This document shows positions 25,859 through 34,263 of a stretch of DNA of 64,000 nucleotides, piece by piece. The stretch comes from CBDCMJ01 sp965224325. Lineage in GTDB: Bacteria; Chloroflexota; Dehalococcoidia; Lucifugimonadales; UBA3495. Each line of letters opens with the position of its first letter. Position 1 is the first letter of the stretch. The translations under genes and the position numbers were made by a program. The stretch spans positions 248,001 through 312,000 of the forward strand of contig CBDCYT010000012.1 of the NCBI GenBank assembly GCA_965224325.1. Reading direction: 5' to 3'. Below the pieces are notes generated by a model that was not told the DNA's origin, searched no databases, and saw only the letters and a program-made list of their open reading frames with translations.

Positions 25859-26178
25859 TGCCAGAGAAGACAATGGAAGAGACTTCCACACCTCCCAGGT
25901 TCAGCGCGGGAGACCGGATCAGAGTTCGGGTCGGGTCGCCGCCGCACCACTTCAGGACTCCGGAATACATTCAGGGGAAACCGGGCGTCGTGGTCGCTCT
26001 ATACGGCGCGTTTCGAAACCCCGAATCCCTGGCCCACGGGGGAGACGGCCTGCCTAAACAGCACTTGTACATGGTACAGTTCGATCAGAACCAAGTTTGG
26101 GACAAATATCAAGGCCCTGAACAGGACAAGCTCTTGGTCGACATATACGACCATTGGCTGGAACCGGCGTCAGCTTAG
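25858..26178 (+). CDS. Nitrile hydratase beta C-terminal half-like subunit
   Basis: 106 residues matching the SH3-like C-terminal barrel of nitrile hydratase beta. It starts with FSAGDRIRVRVGSPPHHFRT, then the YIQGKPGVVVALYGAFRNPE turn, and the LYMVQFDQNQVW block typical of the fold. In thiocyanate hydrolase this half is also a free subunit. It overlaps the upstream gene by one base (TAATG), and the alpha-like subunit begins ten bases after its stop. The three genes therefore look like one operon encoding a single three-chain enzyme. Confidence 0.85.
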   Translation: MPEKTMEETSTPPRFSAGDRIRVRVGSPPHHFRTPEYIQGKPGVVVALYGAFRNPESLAHGGDGLPKQHLYMVQFDQNQVWDKYQGPEQDKLLVDIYDHWLEPASA

Positions 26179-26188
26179 GAGGTTTTTT

Positions 26189-26863
26189 ATGTCCACCAAC
26201 GTTGAAGCTCACGGTCATGAAGCCCACGGTCATCCCAACGAGAGCGCCCAAGAAGACGGCGATTCCGGGTACTACGCCCGCCGGGCCCAAGCCATTGAGG
26301 CGTTGCTGGTCGAAAAGGGCGTCTGCACCGCCGACGAAATTCAACAAATGCAGGCCGCGGTGGAAAGCCGTTCCCCGTCGGATGGAGCCAGGGTGGTTGC
26401 TCGGGCTTGGAACGATGCGAGCTTTAAAGCCCGTCTCCTGGCCGACCCCGAAAGCGCTCTGGGAGACCTGGGCTACAGGCTTCCCGAAATCACTCCCAAG
26501 CTGACCGTCGTGGAGAATACGGAGAGTGTGCACCATCTGGTGGTGTGTACTCTGTGCTCCTGCTATCCCCGCGCGTTATTGGGCCGCCCGCCCGACTGGT
26601 ACAAGAGCTTGGCTTACCGTTCTCGCGCGGTGGCAGACCCCCGAAGCGTGATGCGGGAGTTCGGTCTGAACCTAGAGGATAGCGTGGAGGTGCGGGTCCT
26701 AGACAGCACGGCCGACATGCGCTTCTTGGTTTTGCCCCGCCGGCCTGCGCAAACGGAAGGTCTGGAAGAGGGAGAGTTGGCCCAGCTTGTAACCCGAGAC
26801 TGCATGATCGGCGTTGGCCTAGCCCGGTCCCCGGAGCCGTCTTCCCTGGACGAGTCTAGCTAG
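26189..26863 (+). CDS. Cobalt-type nitrile hydratase/thiocyanate hydrolase alpha-like subunit
   Basis: 224 residues. The metal-claw motif VCTLCSCYPRALLG (Cys120, Cys123, Cys125) has Thr in second place, the mark of cobalt rather than iron enzymes. PDWYKSLAYRSRAV and DPRSVMREFG are further alpha-subunit blocks. The first 20 residues are His-rich (AHGHEAHGHP), unusual for the family and possibly a metal store. AGGAGG precedes the ATG. With the two beta halves it forms a thiocyanate hydrolase-like three-subunit set. No activator or metallochaperone gene is adjacent. Substrate (aliphatic nitrile, cyanide-derived compound or thiocyanate) is undetermined. Confidence 0.9.
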   Translation: MSTNVEAHGHEAHGHPNESAQEDGDSGYYARRAQAIEALLVEKGVCTADEIQQMQAAVESRSPSDGARVVARAWNDASFKARLLADPESALGDLGYRLPEITPKLTVVENTESVHHLVVCTLCSCYPRALLGRPPDWYKSLAYRSRAVADPRSVMREFGLNLEDSVEVRVLDSTADMRFLVLPRRPAQTEGLEEGELAQLVTRDCMIGVGLARSPEPSSLDESS

Positions 26864-26871
26864 CTGCCAGC

Positions 26872-27681
26872 TCAGGTCGGGTGACTTAACAAATGGTCCG
26901 AGATTCCGGCCAGCAGGGTCTCGACTTCGGGAGAATGTTGGTGATTGATCAAGCCGATTTGTAGGGGAGTGATAGAAATATAGTTGTTCTTGAGGGCCCA
27001 AATATCGGTGCCGTCAAGGGCGCCGCCGATGGGGCGGTTTCGGGCGATACGATACCGCTTGTCCTCTCCATTGCCCTCTTCGCGCACCGACTCCCCGTAG
27101 GACCTGTTGCCTAACTGGGTGAGTTTCAACCCCTTAATCCGGTCCGCCGGCATGCTGGGCAAGTTAACGTTCAGGAACAAGCTCGATTCAGGGGTATTGT
27201 CGTTGAGTTTAAGTGCCATCAACTCAAGCAACCGGCCGGCCGTCTCAAATTGGGGATTAGTGACAGAACCCACCGAAATGGCTATGGTGGGATACCCCCT
27301 CACGAACCCTTGAATCGCGGCTCCCACGGTGCCCGAGACCAGTACGTCCCAGCCCAGATTCGATCCCGAGTTTATCCCCGAGACCACTAAGTCCACCGCT
27401 CCCACCACGTGTTCCAACCCCAGAATGCAACTGTCGCCCGGTGTTCCTCCCACAGAGTAGGCCGTGACCGGGTAGGCGCCGTTGGCGTCGCCGGACAGCC
27501 GCGAATCCACCGGCTCCGGCGTAACCCGGAGGGAGGAATGAAGGGTTAATGAAGCGCCAACGCCGCTCTGCTCTTTGTCCGGAGCAACCACGAAGACCTC
27601 ACCCACTCGCCGCAGGGCGTTGGCTGCGGCCCAAAGTCCCGGGGCGGCTATTCCATCGTCGTTAGTAAGGAGTATCTTCAA
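26872..27681 (-). CDS. surE: 5'-nucleotidase SurE
   Basis: Metal-dependent nucleoside monophosphatase linked to stationary-phase survival. 269 residues with the N-terminal acid pair in LLTNDDGI (Asp8, Asp9), PDKEQSGVGASLTLH, the VSGINSGSNLG asparagine block and GTVGAAIQGF. The frame opens with TTG at 27681, giving the canonical MKILLTNDDG start. It is the last gene of a minus-strand series after the three molybdenum hydroxylase genes (gap 11 bases) and is probably cotranscribed with them, a pairing with no obvious biochemical logic. Confidence 0.95.
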   Translation of the reverse strand: MKILLTNDDGIAAPGLWAAANALRRVGEVFVVAPDKEQSGVGASLTLHSSLRVTPEPVDSRLSGDANGAYPVTAYSVGGTPGDSCILGLEHVVGAVDLVVSGINSGSNLGWDVLVSGTVGAAIQGFVRGYPTIAISVGSVTNPQFETAGRLLELMALKLNDNTPESSLFLNVNLPSMPADRIKGLKLTQLGNRSYGESVREEGNGEDKRYRIARNRPIGGALDGTDIWALKNNYISITPLQIGLINHQHSPEVETLLAGISDHLLSHPT

Positions 27682-27692
27682 CTACGGTCCCA

Positions 27693-28568
27693 CTACTCCT
27701 CACCGTGAGCCATGCCGGTGGCGTGGAAGATGGCGTGCTTTATTTCCACTCCCACTACGACGCGCCGAAACTCCGCGGATGCGTAAACGCTGTCGCCAAA
27801 CACGTTGTCACCTAGATCGTTGGATATCTGCTGCGTGGCGGCGGTGATGTTCTCCGGGGTGAGTTCCTGGCCCACCAGGGCGTTTTCCACAGACGAGGCC
27901 CGCACTGGCGTGGGGACCAACCCGCCCACAGCTATACTAGCCGCGGTGCACCTTCCCCCTTCCACGGTAATTACCACGGCGGCGCCCACCACGGCGAAAG
28001 AGGTTGCCGGGTGGGCCATCTTGGCGTATTCAGCATGCTGGTTGGGTCCCAGGACGGGCACTTCTATGGCGACGAGTATCTCGTTGTCGGCCACAGTTGT
28101 CTCCAGCACACCGGTAAAGAACTCCGAGGCCGAGGCGGTTCGAGCGCCCGTCCCCTGTATTAAGAACCGGGCGTCAAGGGCAGTCAGCGCCGTTGGCCAG
28201 TCAGACCCGGGATCGGCGTGGGTCACGTTCCCACCAATGGTGCCCCGGTTCCTCACGTGAGGGTCCCCGATGCCGCCCGCCACTTCAGTCATCATTTCGC
28301 ACGTTTGGTGCAGTTGGGCAGAGGTCTCTATTTCACGGTGGGCGGTCAACGCTCCGATGCGGATGGTCCCGTTATTGACTGCTATACCTCGCAGCTCGTC
28401 GATGCCCCCGATATCTATCAATAGGGAAGGCCGGCTCTGGCGAAGCTTCATCAGAGGGATGAGACTGTGCCCCCCGGCCAGCAGTTTCGCGTTCTGGTTG
28501 GAATTCAGCAGCTGAAGCGCCTCAGCCACCGAACTAGCCTTTTGGTAGTCGAACTCCGTCGCGAACAT
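27693..28568 (-). CDS. coxM: Xanthine dehydrogenase/CO dehydrogenase family FAD-binding subunit
   Basis: 291 residues of the medium subunit family (VAO-type FAD domain). It shows AKLLAGGHSLIPLMKLRQ near residue 33, the first FAD loop, and GTIGGNVTHADPGSDWPTAL, the second. It transfers electrons from the iron-sulfur subunit to its acceptor. ATG at 28568 with GAGGGA upstream. Third in the order small, large, medium, the arrangement usual for form II CO dehydrogenase-like operons. The symbol is assigned by family only; the substrate is unknown. Confidence 0.88.
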   Translation of the reverse strand: MFATEFDYQKASSVAEALQLLNSNQNAKLLAGGHSLIPLMKLRQSRPSLLIDIGGIDELRGIAVNNGTIRIGALTAHREIETSAQLHQTCEMMTEVAGGIGDPHVRNRGTIGGNVTHADPGSDWPTALTALDARFLIQGTGARTASASEFFTGVLETTVADNEILVAIEVPVLGPNQHAEYAKMAHPATSFAVVGAAVVITVEGGRCTAASIAVGGLVPTPVRASSVENALVGQELTPENITAATQQISNDLGDNVFGDSVYASAEFRRVVVGVEIKHAIFHATGMAHGEE

Positions 28569-28581
28569 GGTCTATTCCCTC

Positions 28582-30924
28582 TTACTGCTGGTGAATCGCT
28601 CGCCAAACCCGTTCCGGGGTCAGCGGCATGTTCAACTTGGTAACTCCCAGGGGCTTCAAAGCATCGATAACCGCGTTATAGACCGTTATCGTGGATGCAA
28701 TGGTGCCGGTCTCTCCTATGCCCTTGACCCCCAATGGATTGTGTGGCGAGGGTGTAATCGTAGACAGGGTTTCGATGTCAGGGACCATGTTGGCCCTGGG
28801 CAGAGCGTAGTCCATCATGGAGCCGGTCAAAAGTTGACCGTTTTCGTCATATGCCGCGCCTTCCCAAAGGGCTTGGCCGGTACCCTGAACTACGCCTCCA
28901 TGGACCTGGCCTTCCACTATCATGGGATTGATCTGGAGGCCACAGTCGTCCAACGCGACGTAGCGCTGCAAATGGACACTCCCATTGTCCGGATCGACCA
29001 TAACCACCGCCACGTGAGCGCCAAAGGGGAAGGTGAAGTTGGGTGTGTCGTAAAAGGTGGTGGATTCGAAACCGGGCTCCATGCCCTCGGGCATGTTCCA
29101 GGCTACGTTGGCCATTAGGGCAACGTCTTGGATAGTCTTGCTTTGGTCCGGGGACCCGCGGACAAAGAACTTGCCGTCCTCGTACTCAACGTCCTCTTCG
29201 GCAGACTCCAGAAGGTGGGCGGCTAGGGCCCGGCCCTTTTCCTTCAATTTGCGGGCGCCGAGCAGCACGGCTGCGCCGCCGATAACAGTGGTGCGGCTGC
29301 CGTAGGTGCCCCAGCCCATGGGGGTATTGGCGGTGTCGCCGTGAATTACGTCCACGTCGTCCACCTCTACTCCCAGCTCATCCGAGACGATCTGGGCAAA
29401 GGTGGTCTCCTCCCCCTGGCCGTGGGGAGAGGTGCCCACGTACACACTGACTTTACCCGTCGGTGAAAACCGGATCGTGGCGCTTTCCCAAAGGCCTCCA
29501 CCGAAGCCGACAGCTCCGGCGACTTGAGAGGGGCCAATACCGCAGATTTCGCAGTAGCAGGTTACGCCTATACCCATGTACTGGTCGAGTTCCCTCAAAC
29601 GGGCTTGCTCCTCCCGCAATTGCTGGTAGTTTACGTGGTCCAACACCTTGTCGAGGGCCACCGGGTAATCACCGCTGTCGTAAGTTATGCCCATGGCCAC
29701 GTCGTATCCGTCTTCAAACCTGGGAATAAGATTACGGCGGCGCACTTCAACGGGGTCCAGGTCCAACTCAGACGCCAGGAGATCCACCATGCGCTCGACC
29801 AGGAAGGTGGCCTCGGGCCTCCCGGCCCCGCGGTACAAGTCGACCGGAGTAGTGGTGGTAAAGGCTCCGTACACATCCGCTCTAGCGTTGGGAATAGTGT
29901 AAGGGCCGCAATACATCAGCCCATGCAGTATCGTTGGAATACCCGTAGCCGCAGTGGAAAGGTAGGCCCCCATGCCGGCGTAGACCACCGACCGGATGCC
30001 GGTAATCTTGCCGTCGCGGGTGGCCGCCAATTCCACGTGTTCCACGTGGTCGCGCCCGTGGAGAGTGGCCTGATAGTTCTCAGAGCGAGTCTCGGTCCAC
30101 TTAACCGGCCGGCCCAATTTCATCGAGCAAAACGCCGCGATCATTTCATCCGCATAAATCGGGGTCTTGCTGCCAAAGCCGCCACCCACTTCCGGCGCGA
30201 TGACCCGTATCTTGTGTTCCGGTACACCGGTAACCAAACAGGTGACGAACCGGCAAATATGGGGATTTTGGCTGCTGGTCCAAAGGGTCAACTCCCCGGT
30301 AGCACGCAACCAGGAAGCGAGAGCGGCCCGGGGCTCTATGGTGTTGGGGATAAGCTTTTGCTGAATGATGGTGTCTCGAATTAGGACTTCAGCGGACTCG
30401 AACGCCGCATCCGGATCGCCGCCGGTGGCCACCCAATGAAAAGCCTGATTGTTGGGCGCGTCGTCATGGAGCAGCGGCGCTCCATCTTGCAACGCCGCCT
30501 CAGGGTTTATCACGGCCCCTAATGTCTCGTACTCAACCTCAATCAATTCTAAGGCGTCTTCGGCCCGATAGCGGTCCTCGGCAACCACAACGGCAACCGC
30601 GTCCCCCACGTACCGCACCACGTCTGAGGCGATAGCGGGATGAGGCACCTGTTTAACGTCGGAATCGGGGACTATCCAGGCGCAGGGGATGGGGTTGAGC
30701 GTCCCGCTTAGGTCGGCTCCCGTATAGACCGCCAGGACTCCCGGCGCCTCCGCGGCAGCGGCAGTATCGACACTTCGAATCCTTGCGTGGGCATGGGGGC
30801 TGCGCAAGATAGCGGCATAGACCGTGCCCGGCAAGGTTATATCGTCAGTGTAGGTCGCTTGGCCCGTGATCAACCGGGGATCTTCTCTTCTACGAATTCC
30901 GGAGCCAAAGATTCTGGTAGTCAT
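28582..30924 (-). CDS. coxL: Form II CO dehydrogenase-like molybdenum hydroxylase large subunit
   Basis: 780-residue molybdopterin-cytosine-dinucleotide subunit. N-terminal GSGIRRREDPRLITGQATYT opens the family's first domain. The active-site loop reads YRGAGR (residues 364-369) as in form II enzymes, not the AYRCSFR of true aerobic CO dehydrogenase, so CO oxidation is not indicated. PEVGGGFGSK and the C-terminal VKGIGETGT (molybdopterin glutamate) are present. Form II enzymes act on many purines, aldehydes and aromatic compounds; the substrate is open. Maturation genes (coxD/E/F) are not in the window. The neighbouring coxS stop lies three bases upstream. Confidence 0.9.
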   Translation of the reverse strand: MTTRIFGSGIRRREDPRLITGQATYTDDITLPGTVYAAILRSPHAHARIRSVDTAAAAEAPGVLAVYTGADLSGTLNPIPCAWIVPDSDVKQVPHPAIASDVVRYVGDAVAVVVAEDRYRAEDALELIEVEYETLGAVINPEAALQDGAPLLHDDAPNNQAFHWVATGGDPDAAFESAEVLIRDTIIQQKLIPNTIEPRAALASWLRATGELTLWTSSQNPHICRFVTCLVTGVPEHKIRVIAPEVGGGFGSKTPIYADEMIAAFCSMKLGRPVKWTETRSENYQATLHGRDHVEHVELAATRDGKITGIRSVVYAGMGAYLSTAATGIPTILHGLMYCGPYTIPNARADVYGAFTTTTPVDLYRGAGRPEATFLVERMVDLLASELDLDPVEVRRRNLIPRFEDGYDVAMGITYDSGDYPVALDKVLDHVNYQQLREEQARLRELDQYMGIGVTCYCEICGIGPSQVAGAVGFGGGLWESATIRFSPTGKVSVYVGTSPHGQGEETTFAQIVSDELGVEVDDVDVIHGDTANTPMGWGTYGSRTTVIGGAAVLLGARKLKEKGRALAAHLLESAEEDVEYEDGKFFVRGSPDQSKTIQDVALMANVAWNMPEGMEPGFESTTFYDTPNFTFPFGAHVAVVMVDPDNGSVHLQRYVALDDCGLQINPMIVEGQVHGGVVQGTGQALWEGAAYDENGQLLTGSMMDYALPRANMVPDIETLSTITPSPHNPLGVKGIGETGTIASTITVYNAVIDALKPLGVTKLNMPLTPERVWRAIHQQ

Positions 30925-30927
30925 GGC

Positions 30928-31401
30928 CTACTCCCCCATCGCTTCGGCTGCCGCCAGCACCGACTTTACGATATTGTGATATCCGGTGCAGCGGCAAATA
31001 TTACCCTCGAGCCCTTCTCGGACTTCTGCCGCCGTGGGGTGCGGATTGCGTTGCAGCAATTCCACCGAGGCCATAATCATCCCCGAGGTGCAGTAACCGC
31101 ACTGGAGGCCATGGTTATTCCAAAAGGCTTCCTGAATGGGGTGAAGATTGCCATCTTTGGCCAGTCCCTCAATGGTGGTAACTTGCGCCCCATCAGCTTG
31201 AACCGCCAAACAGGTGCAGGACTTGACCGCGTTCCCATCCAACATGATCACACAGGCGCCGCACTGGCTGGTGTCGCACCCTATTTTGACGCCGGTCAGT
31301 CCCAATTCCTCCCGTAGAAAGTGGACTAACAGCAGTCGAGGGTCGACCTCTGCCCGCCGGTTCTGCCCGTTCACATTGACCTGTATCGGAATCTTGGCCA
31401 T
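30928..31401 (-). CDS. coxS: Molybdenum hydroxylase 2Fe-2S small subunit
   Basis: 157 residues with both iron-sulfur sites of the family. The plant-ferredoxin type is CDTSQCGACVIML plus the later SCTC cysteine, and the alpha-helical type is QCGYCTSGM with ICRCTGYHNIV. It carries electrons from the Mo centre to the FAD subunit. The ATG at 31401 is preferred over a TTG at 31413 because GGGGGGT lies just upstream. It is the first gene of the operon and is preceded by a strong promoter candidate at 31467-31495. Confidence 0.92.
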   Translation of the reverse strand: MAKIPIQVNVNGQNRRAEVDPRLLLVHFLREELGLTGVKIGCDTSQCGACVIMLDGNAVKSCTCLAVQADGAQVTTIEGLAKDGNLHPIQEAFWNNHGLQCGYCTSGMIMASVELLQRNPHPTAAEVREGLEGNICRCTGYHNIVKSVLAAAEAMGE

Positions 31402-31465
31402 ATTACCCCCCAACGGGCTGGATTTAGGTTGATTACACCGAGAATCTTACGGGTTGGACCCAGCG

Positions 31466-31495
31466 GAGTATATACTCGCCCCAACCGGGAGTCAA
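31466..31495 (-). promoter_or_regulatory. Near-consensus promoter with overlapping palindrome, molybdenum hydroxylase operon
   Basis: On the minus strand TTGACT (31495-31490) and TATACT (31472-31467) are separated by exactly 17 bases, upstream of the coxS ATG by about 65 bases. The -10 box is embedded in a perfect 12-base palindrome GAGTATATACTC (31466-31477), which could be an operator whose occupation blocks the promoter. Confidence 0.7.
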
Positions 31496-31628
31496 CGTAA
31501 TGGGAAGTTGCGCAAGTCGCCCCGGTAGCCCTATCATGCAACAAATTCTCCAGCTTTCGTAACAGCCTCCACGCCCCTTTTCGCGAAGGCTGAAGAGTGG
31601 ACTTATTACTCACCCCCGGAGGGAACCC

Positions 31629-32936
31629 ATGTTTCCCCAGACAGTGTTTCCTGACACTGCCCAGATAAACTCCCAAGGCCAACTGACCATTGGAGGATGC
31701 AACACCCTCGACCTGGCGTCCCAATACGGGACACCTGTGTACATCTTCGACGAGGAAACGTTGCGAGCTCGCTGCCGCAGCTTTATCCGGGAATTTCGGC
31801 AACGCCACCCGGAGTCCCAGGTCTGCTACGCCTGCAAAGCCTATATTAATCCGGCGTTGGCCCGGATATTCGCCGAAGAAGGGCTGGGGTTGGACGTGGT
31901 GTCCGGGGGTGAGTTCGCCATAGCCCGCAGCGTGGAGTTTCCCCTGGAGCAGGTCTATTTTCACGGGAACAACAAAACCCCCGAGGAGCTCTCCGAGGCG
32001 GTGGAGTATGGCATCGGGTACGTAGTTGTGGACAGTTTTCACGAGCTGGAATTGTTGAACCAAGCTGCTGCTGCTGCCGGCAAACCGCAGGATATCCTGG
32101 TCCGGGTCTCACCCGGTGTCGACCCCCACTCTCACGCCTACACTACCACCGGGATTTTGGACTCCAAGTTCGGCTTCTCGATTCAGACCGGCCATGCCCA
32201 CGACGCGGTCCGGCGGGCGTTGGCCAGCAGCCACCTACGGCTGCGAGGTATCCATTTCCACCTGGGTTCTCCAGTATTCGAACTGGAACCCTATGGCGTC
32301 GCCATCGAGTTGGTGCTGCGTTTCGCGGCGCAATTTCGAGAAGAAGGTCTTGACCTGCAGCAACTAAGCCCCGGGGGAGGCTTTGCCATCGCCTATACCC
32401 GGGACCAAACCCCGCCGGAGATAGGGGAATACGCGGAAACGATAGTGTCCGCCATGACGGCTACCTGCGGCGAGTTGGGCATGGCCACACCCAGGCTGAT
32501 CATTGAGCCGGGCCGGTCGATCATTGGCCCAGCGGGGGTGGCGCTCTACCGTGTGGGAGCCATCAAAGACATTCCCGGAATACGCAAATTCGTCAGTGTC
32601 GACGGCGGCATGGGGGACAACATCCGCCCCGCCCTCTACCAAGCATCCTACGAGGTGGTGGCGGCGGACAAGGCCGACCAACAGCCCACGGAAAAGGTTA
32701 CCATTGCCGGTAAGTATTGCGAGTCTGGAGACCTGCTGGCGTCAGACGTAATGTTGCCGGAGATGGCAGCAGGCGACCTAATCGCCATACCTGCCGCTGG
32801 GGCCTATTGCCCCTCCATGGCCAGCAACTACAACTTGAACCCCAGGTCGCCCATGGTCTTGGTGAAAGACGGCCAGAGTCGCCTGATTCGGCGGCGAGAA
32901 AGTTACCAGGACTTGATGGTCTGCGACGTGGCGTAA
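31629..32936 (+). CDS. lysA: Diaminopimelate decarboxylase
   Basis: PLP enzyme of the alanine-racemase fold that makes lysine from meso-diaminopimelate. 435 residues. The PLP lysine is Lys70 in CYACKAY; HFHLGS and SPGGGFAIAY line the barrel; the partner-chain cysteine is in KYCESGDLL; EPGRSIIGPAG binds the phosphate. ATG at 31629 with GGAGGG upstream. It is divergent from the molybdenum hydroxylase operon, with holB following on the same strand after 110 bases. Length and motifs are normal. Confidence 0.96.
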   Translation: MFPQTVFPDTAQINSQGQLTIGGCNTLDLASQYGTPVYIFDEETLRARCRSFIREFRQRHPESQVCYACKAYINPALARIFAEEGLGLDVVSGGEFAIARSVEFPLEQVYFHGNNKTPEELSEAVEYGIGYVVVDSFHELELLNQAAAAAGKPQDILVRVSPGVDPHSHAYTTTGILDSKFGFSIQTGHAHDAVRRALASSHLRLRGIHFHLGSPVFELEPYGVAIELVLRFAAQFREEGLDLQQLSPGGGFAIAYTRDQTPPEIGEYAETIVSAMTATCGELGMATPRLIIEPGRSIIGPAGVALYRVGAIKDIPGIRKFVSVDGGMGDNIRPALYQASYEVVAADKADQQPTEKVTIAGKYCESGDLLASDVMLPEMAAGDLIAIPAAGAYCPSMASNYNLNPRSPMVLVKDGQSRLIRRRESYQDLMVCDVA

Positions 32937-33047
32937 ATTCCCCGGCCCTCGTGGACTCGGGCTAACCTTCACACGTTAACTTCCCGAACGACCCCAGAAT
33001 TTATCCCAGCAATTACAGATAGCTCGAGAATTTTCTAAGGCCTGAAT

Positions 33048-34070
33048 ATGTGGTGGGTGTACGGTCAAGACCGGCTGCTGGCACAGTTGGAAACGAGTTT
33101 AGAGCAAGGGCGCCCAGCCCACGGGTATATGCTGGTCGGCCCCCCCCACGTAGGCAAAACAACCCTCGCCCTAAATATGGCCCAGGCTGTAAATTGCGTT
33201 CATGGCCCCGGAATTCCCTGCGGCAGTTGCCTGCAATGCACCCGCATCGCCGGGAGTAATCACGCCGACGTGCGGATTGTGTCGGTAAATCGGGGGAATG
33301 CCTCCAACCCGGAACGCACCATGATCGGCATCGACGAGGTCAAGGACGTGCTCCGCCAGGTGAGCCTGAAGCCCTTTGAGGGGGCCTACAACGTAGTCAT
33401 ATTCGAGTCAGCCGACTCGATGAGCGAGCAGGCGGCCAACGCCCTCCTGAAAACCCTTGAAGAGCCGCCCCCGCAAGTGTTGATACTCCTGTTGACCGCC
33501 AGCGAAGAGGCATTGCTGCCTACTATTCGTTCGCGCTGCCGCCCTTTACAGCTATTACCCATGCCAAAGGACGCAATGGTGGACAAGCTGATAAATGAGC
33601 ATGGAGCAACCCCAGACGAGGCAGACAATCTGTCCAGGCTCTCCCGCGGTTGTTTGGGCTGGGCGATAAACGCCTTGGCCGGCGGTGGCGAGTTACTGAC
33701 ACGGCGGGAAGACCAACTGGACCGCTTGAACGAGGTCTGCCAGTCGGGACTAGAGACGCGTTTCGGTTTGGCCGGAGAGCTAGCCAACCTATATTACCGG
33801 GACCGTGACGCTGGCAAAGAGTGGCTCTTCATCTGGCTGCGATGGTGGCGGGACCTGTTATTGATAAAGGAAGGGGCCGAGCAGTTCATTCAAAACTCCG
33901 GCCGCACCAGCGAATTGCGCTTACAAGCGAGTTTGTTGAGCACCGGCCAGGTAGTTGATTTCATCAAGAGCATACTGCGAACGGTGGAAGCCCTAGACCG
34001 AAACGCTAGACCGCGGCTGGCACTAGAGGTTTTGATGCTAGCCTTGCCGACCGCGGCGGTCCCGACTTGA
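33048..34070 (+). CDS. holB: DNA polymerase III delta-prime subunit
   Basis: 340-residue AAA+ clamp-loader subunit. Walker A GPPHVGKT (31-38) is intact, the zinc module uses Cys50, Cys58, Cys61 and Cys64, AANALLKTLEEPPP follows the Walker B region, and IRSRCRPLQL holds the SRC arginine finger. The absence of a long C-terminal tau-like extension separates it from dnaX. The intact Walker A is more like a gamma-type sequence than many delta-prime proteins, but overall size favours delta-prime. AAGG precedes the ATG weakly. Confidence 0.88.
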   Translation: MWWVYGQDRLLAQLETSLEQGRPAHGYMLVGPPHVGKTTLALNMAQAVNCVHGPGIPCGSCLQCTRIAGSNHADVRIVSVNRGNASNPERTMIGIDEVKDVLRQVSLKPFEGAYNVVIFESADSMSEQAANALLKTLEEPPPQVLILLLTASEEALLPTIRSRCRPLQLLPMPKDAMVDKLINEHGATPDEADNLSRLSRGCLGWAINALAGGGELLTRREDQLDRLNEVCQSGLETRFGLAGELANLYYRDRDAGKEWLFIWLRWWRDLLLIKEGAEQFIQNSGRTSELRLQASLLSTGQVVDFIKSILRTVEALDRNARPRLALEVLMLALPTAAVPT

Positions 34071-34263
34071 GCAGCAATATGGGGATATTGGGAGAAGGTC
34101 TCCGTCAAGCGGGCCCTGTGGCTCTGCGCCGCCGTTGGGCGGGTCCGAAGCCGTTGCAGCCTGGAAGCCCGCCCGGTTTTCCGCCTCGACGAGATTAAGG
34201 GTGTTTGCAGCAGCGATCTTGGAGATGTCCAAGCGGCCGTCTAAAGCATTAACCTCGAATCTC

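Noticed and set aside
29524..30384. 286-codon open frame on the plus strand
   Set aside because: It is antisense to the molybdenum hydroxylase large subunit, has no family features, and mirrors the codon bias of the real gene.
28582..31401. Aerobic CO dehydrogenase proper
   Set aside because: The active-site loop is YRGAGR, not the AYRCSFR motif of form I enzymes, so CO oxidation cannot be claimed.
31371..32063. 230-codon open frame on the minus strand
   Set aside because: It lies across coxS, the intergenic region and lysA in antisense, with no recognisable domain; both sense genes are certain.
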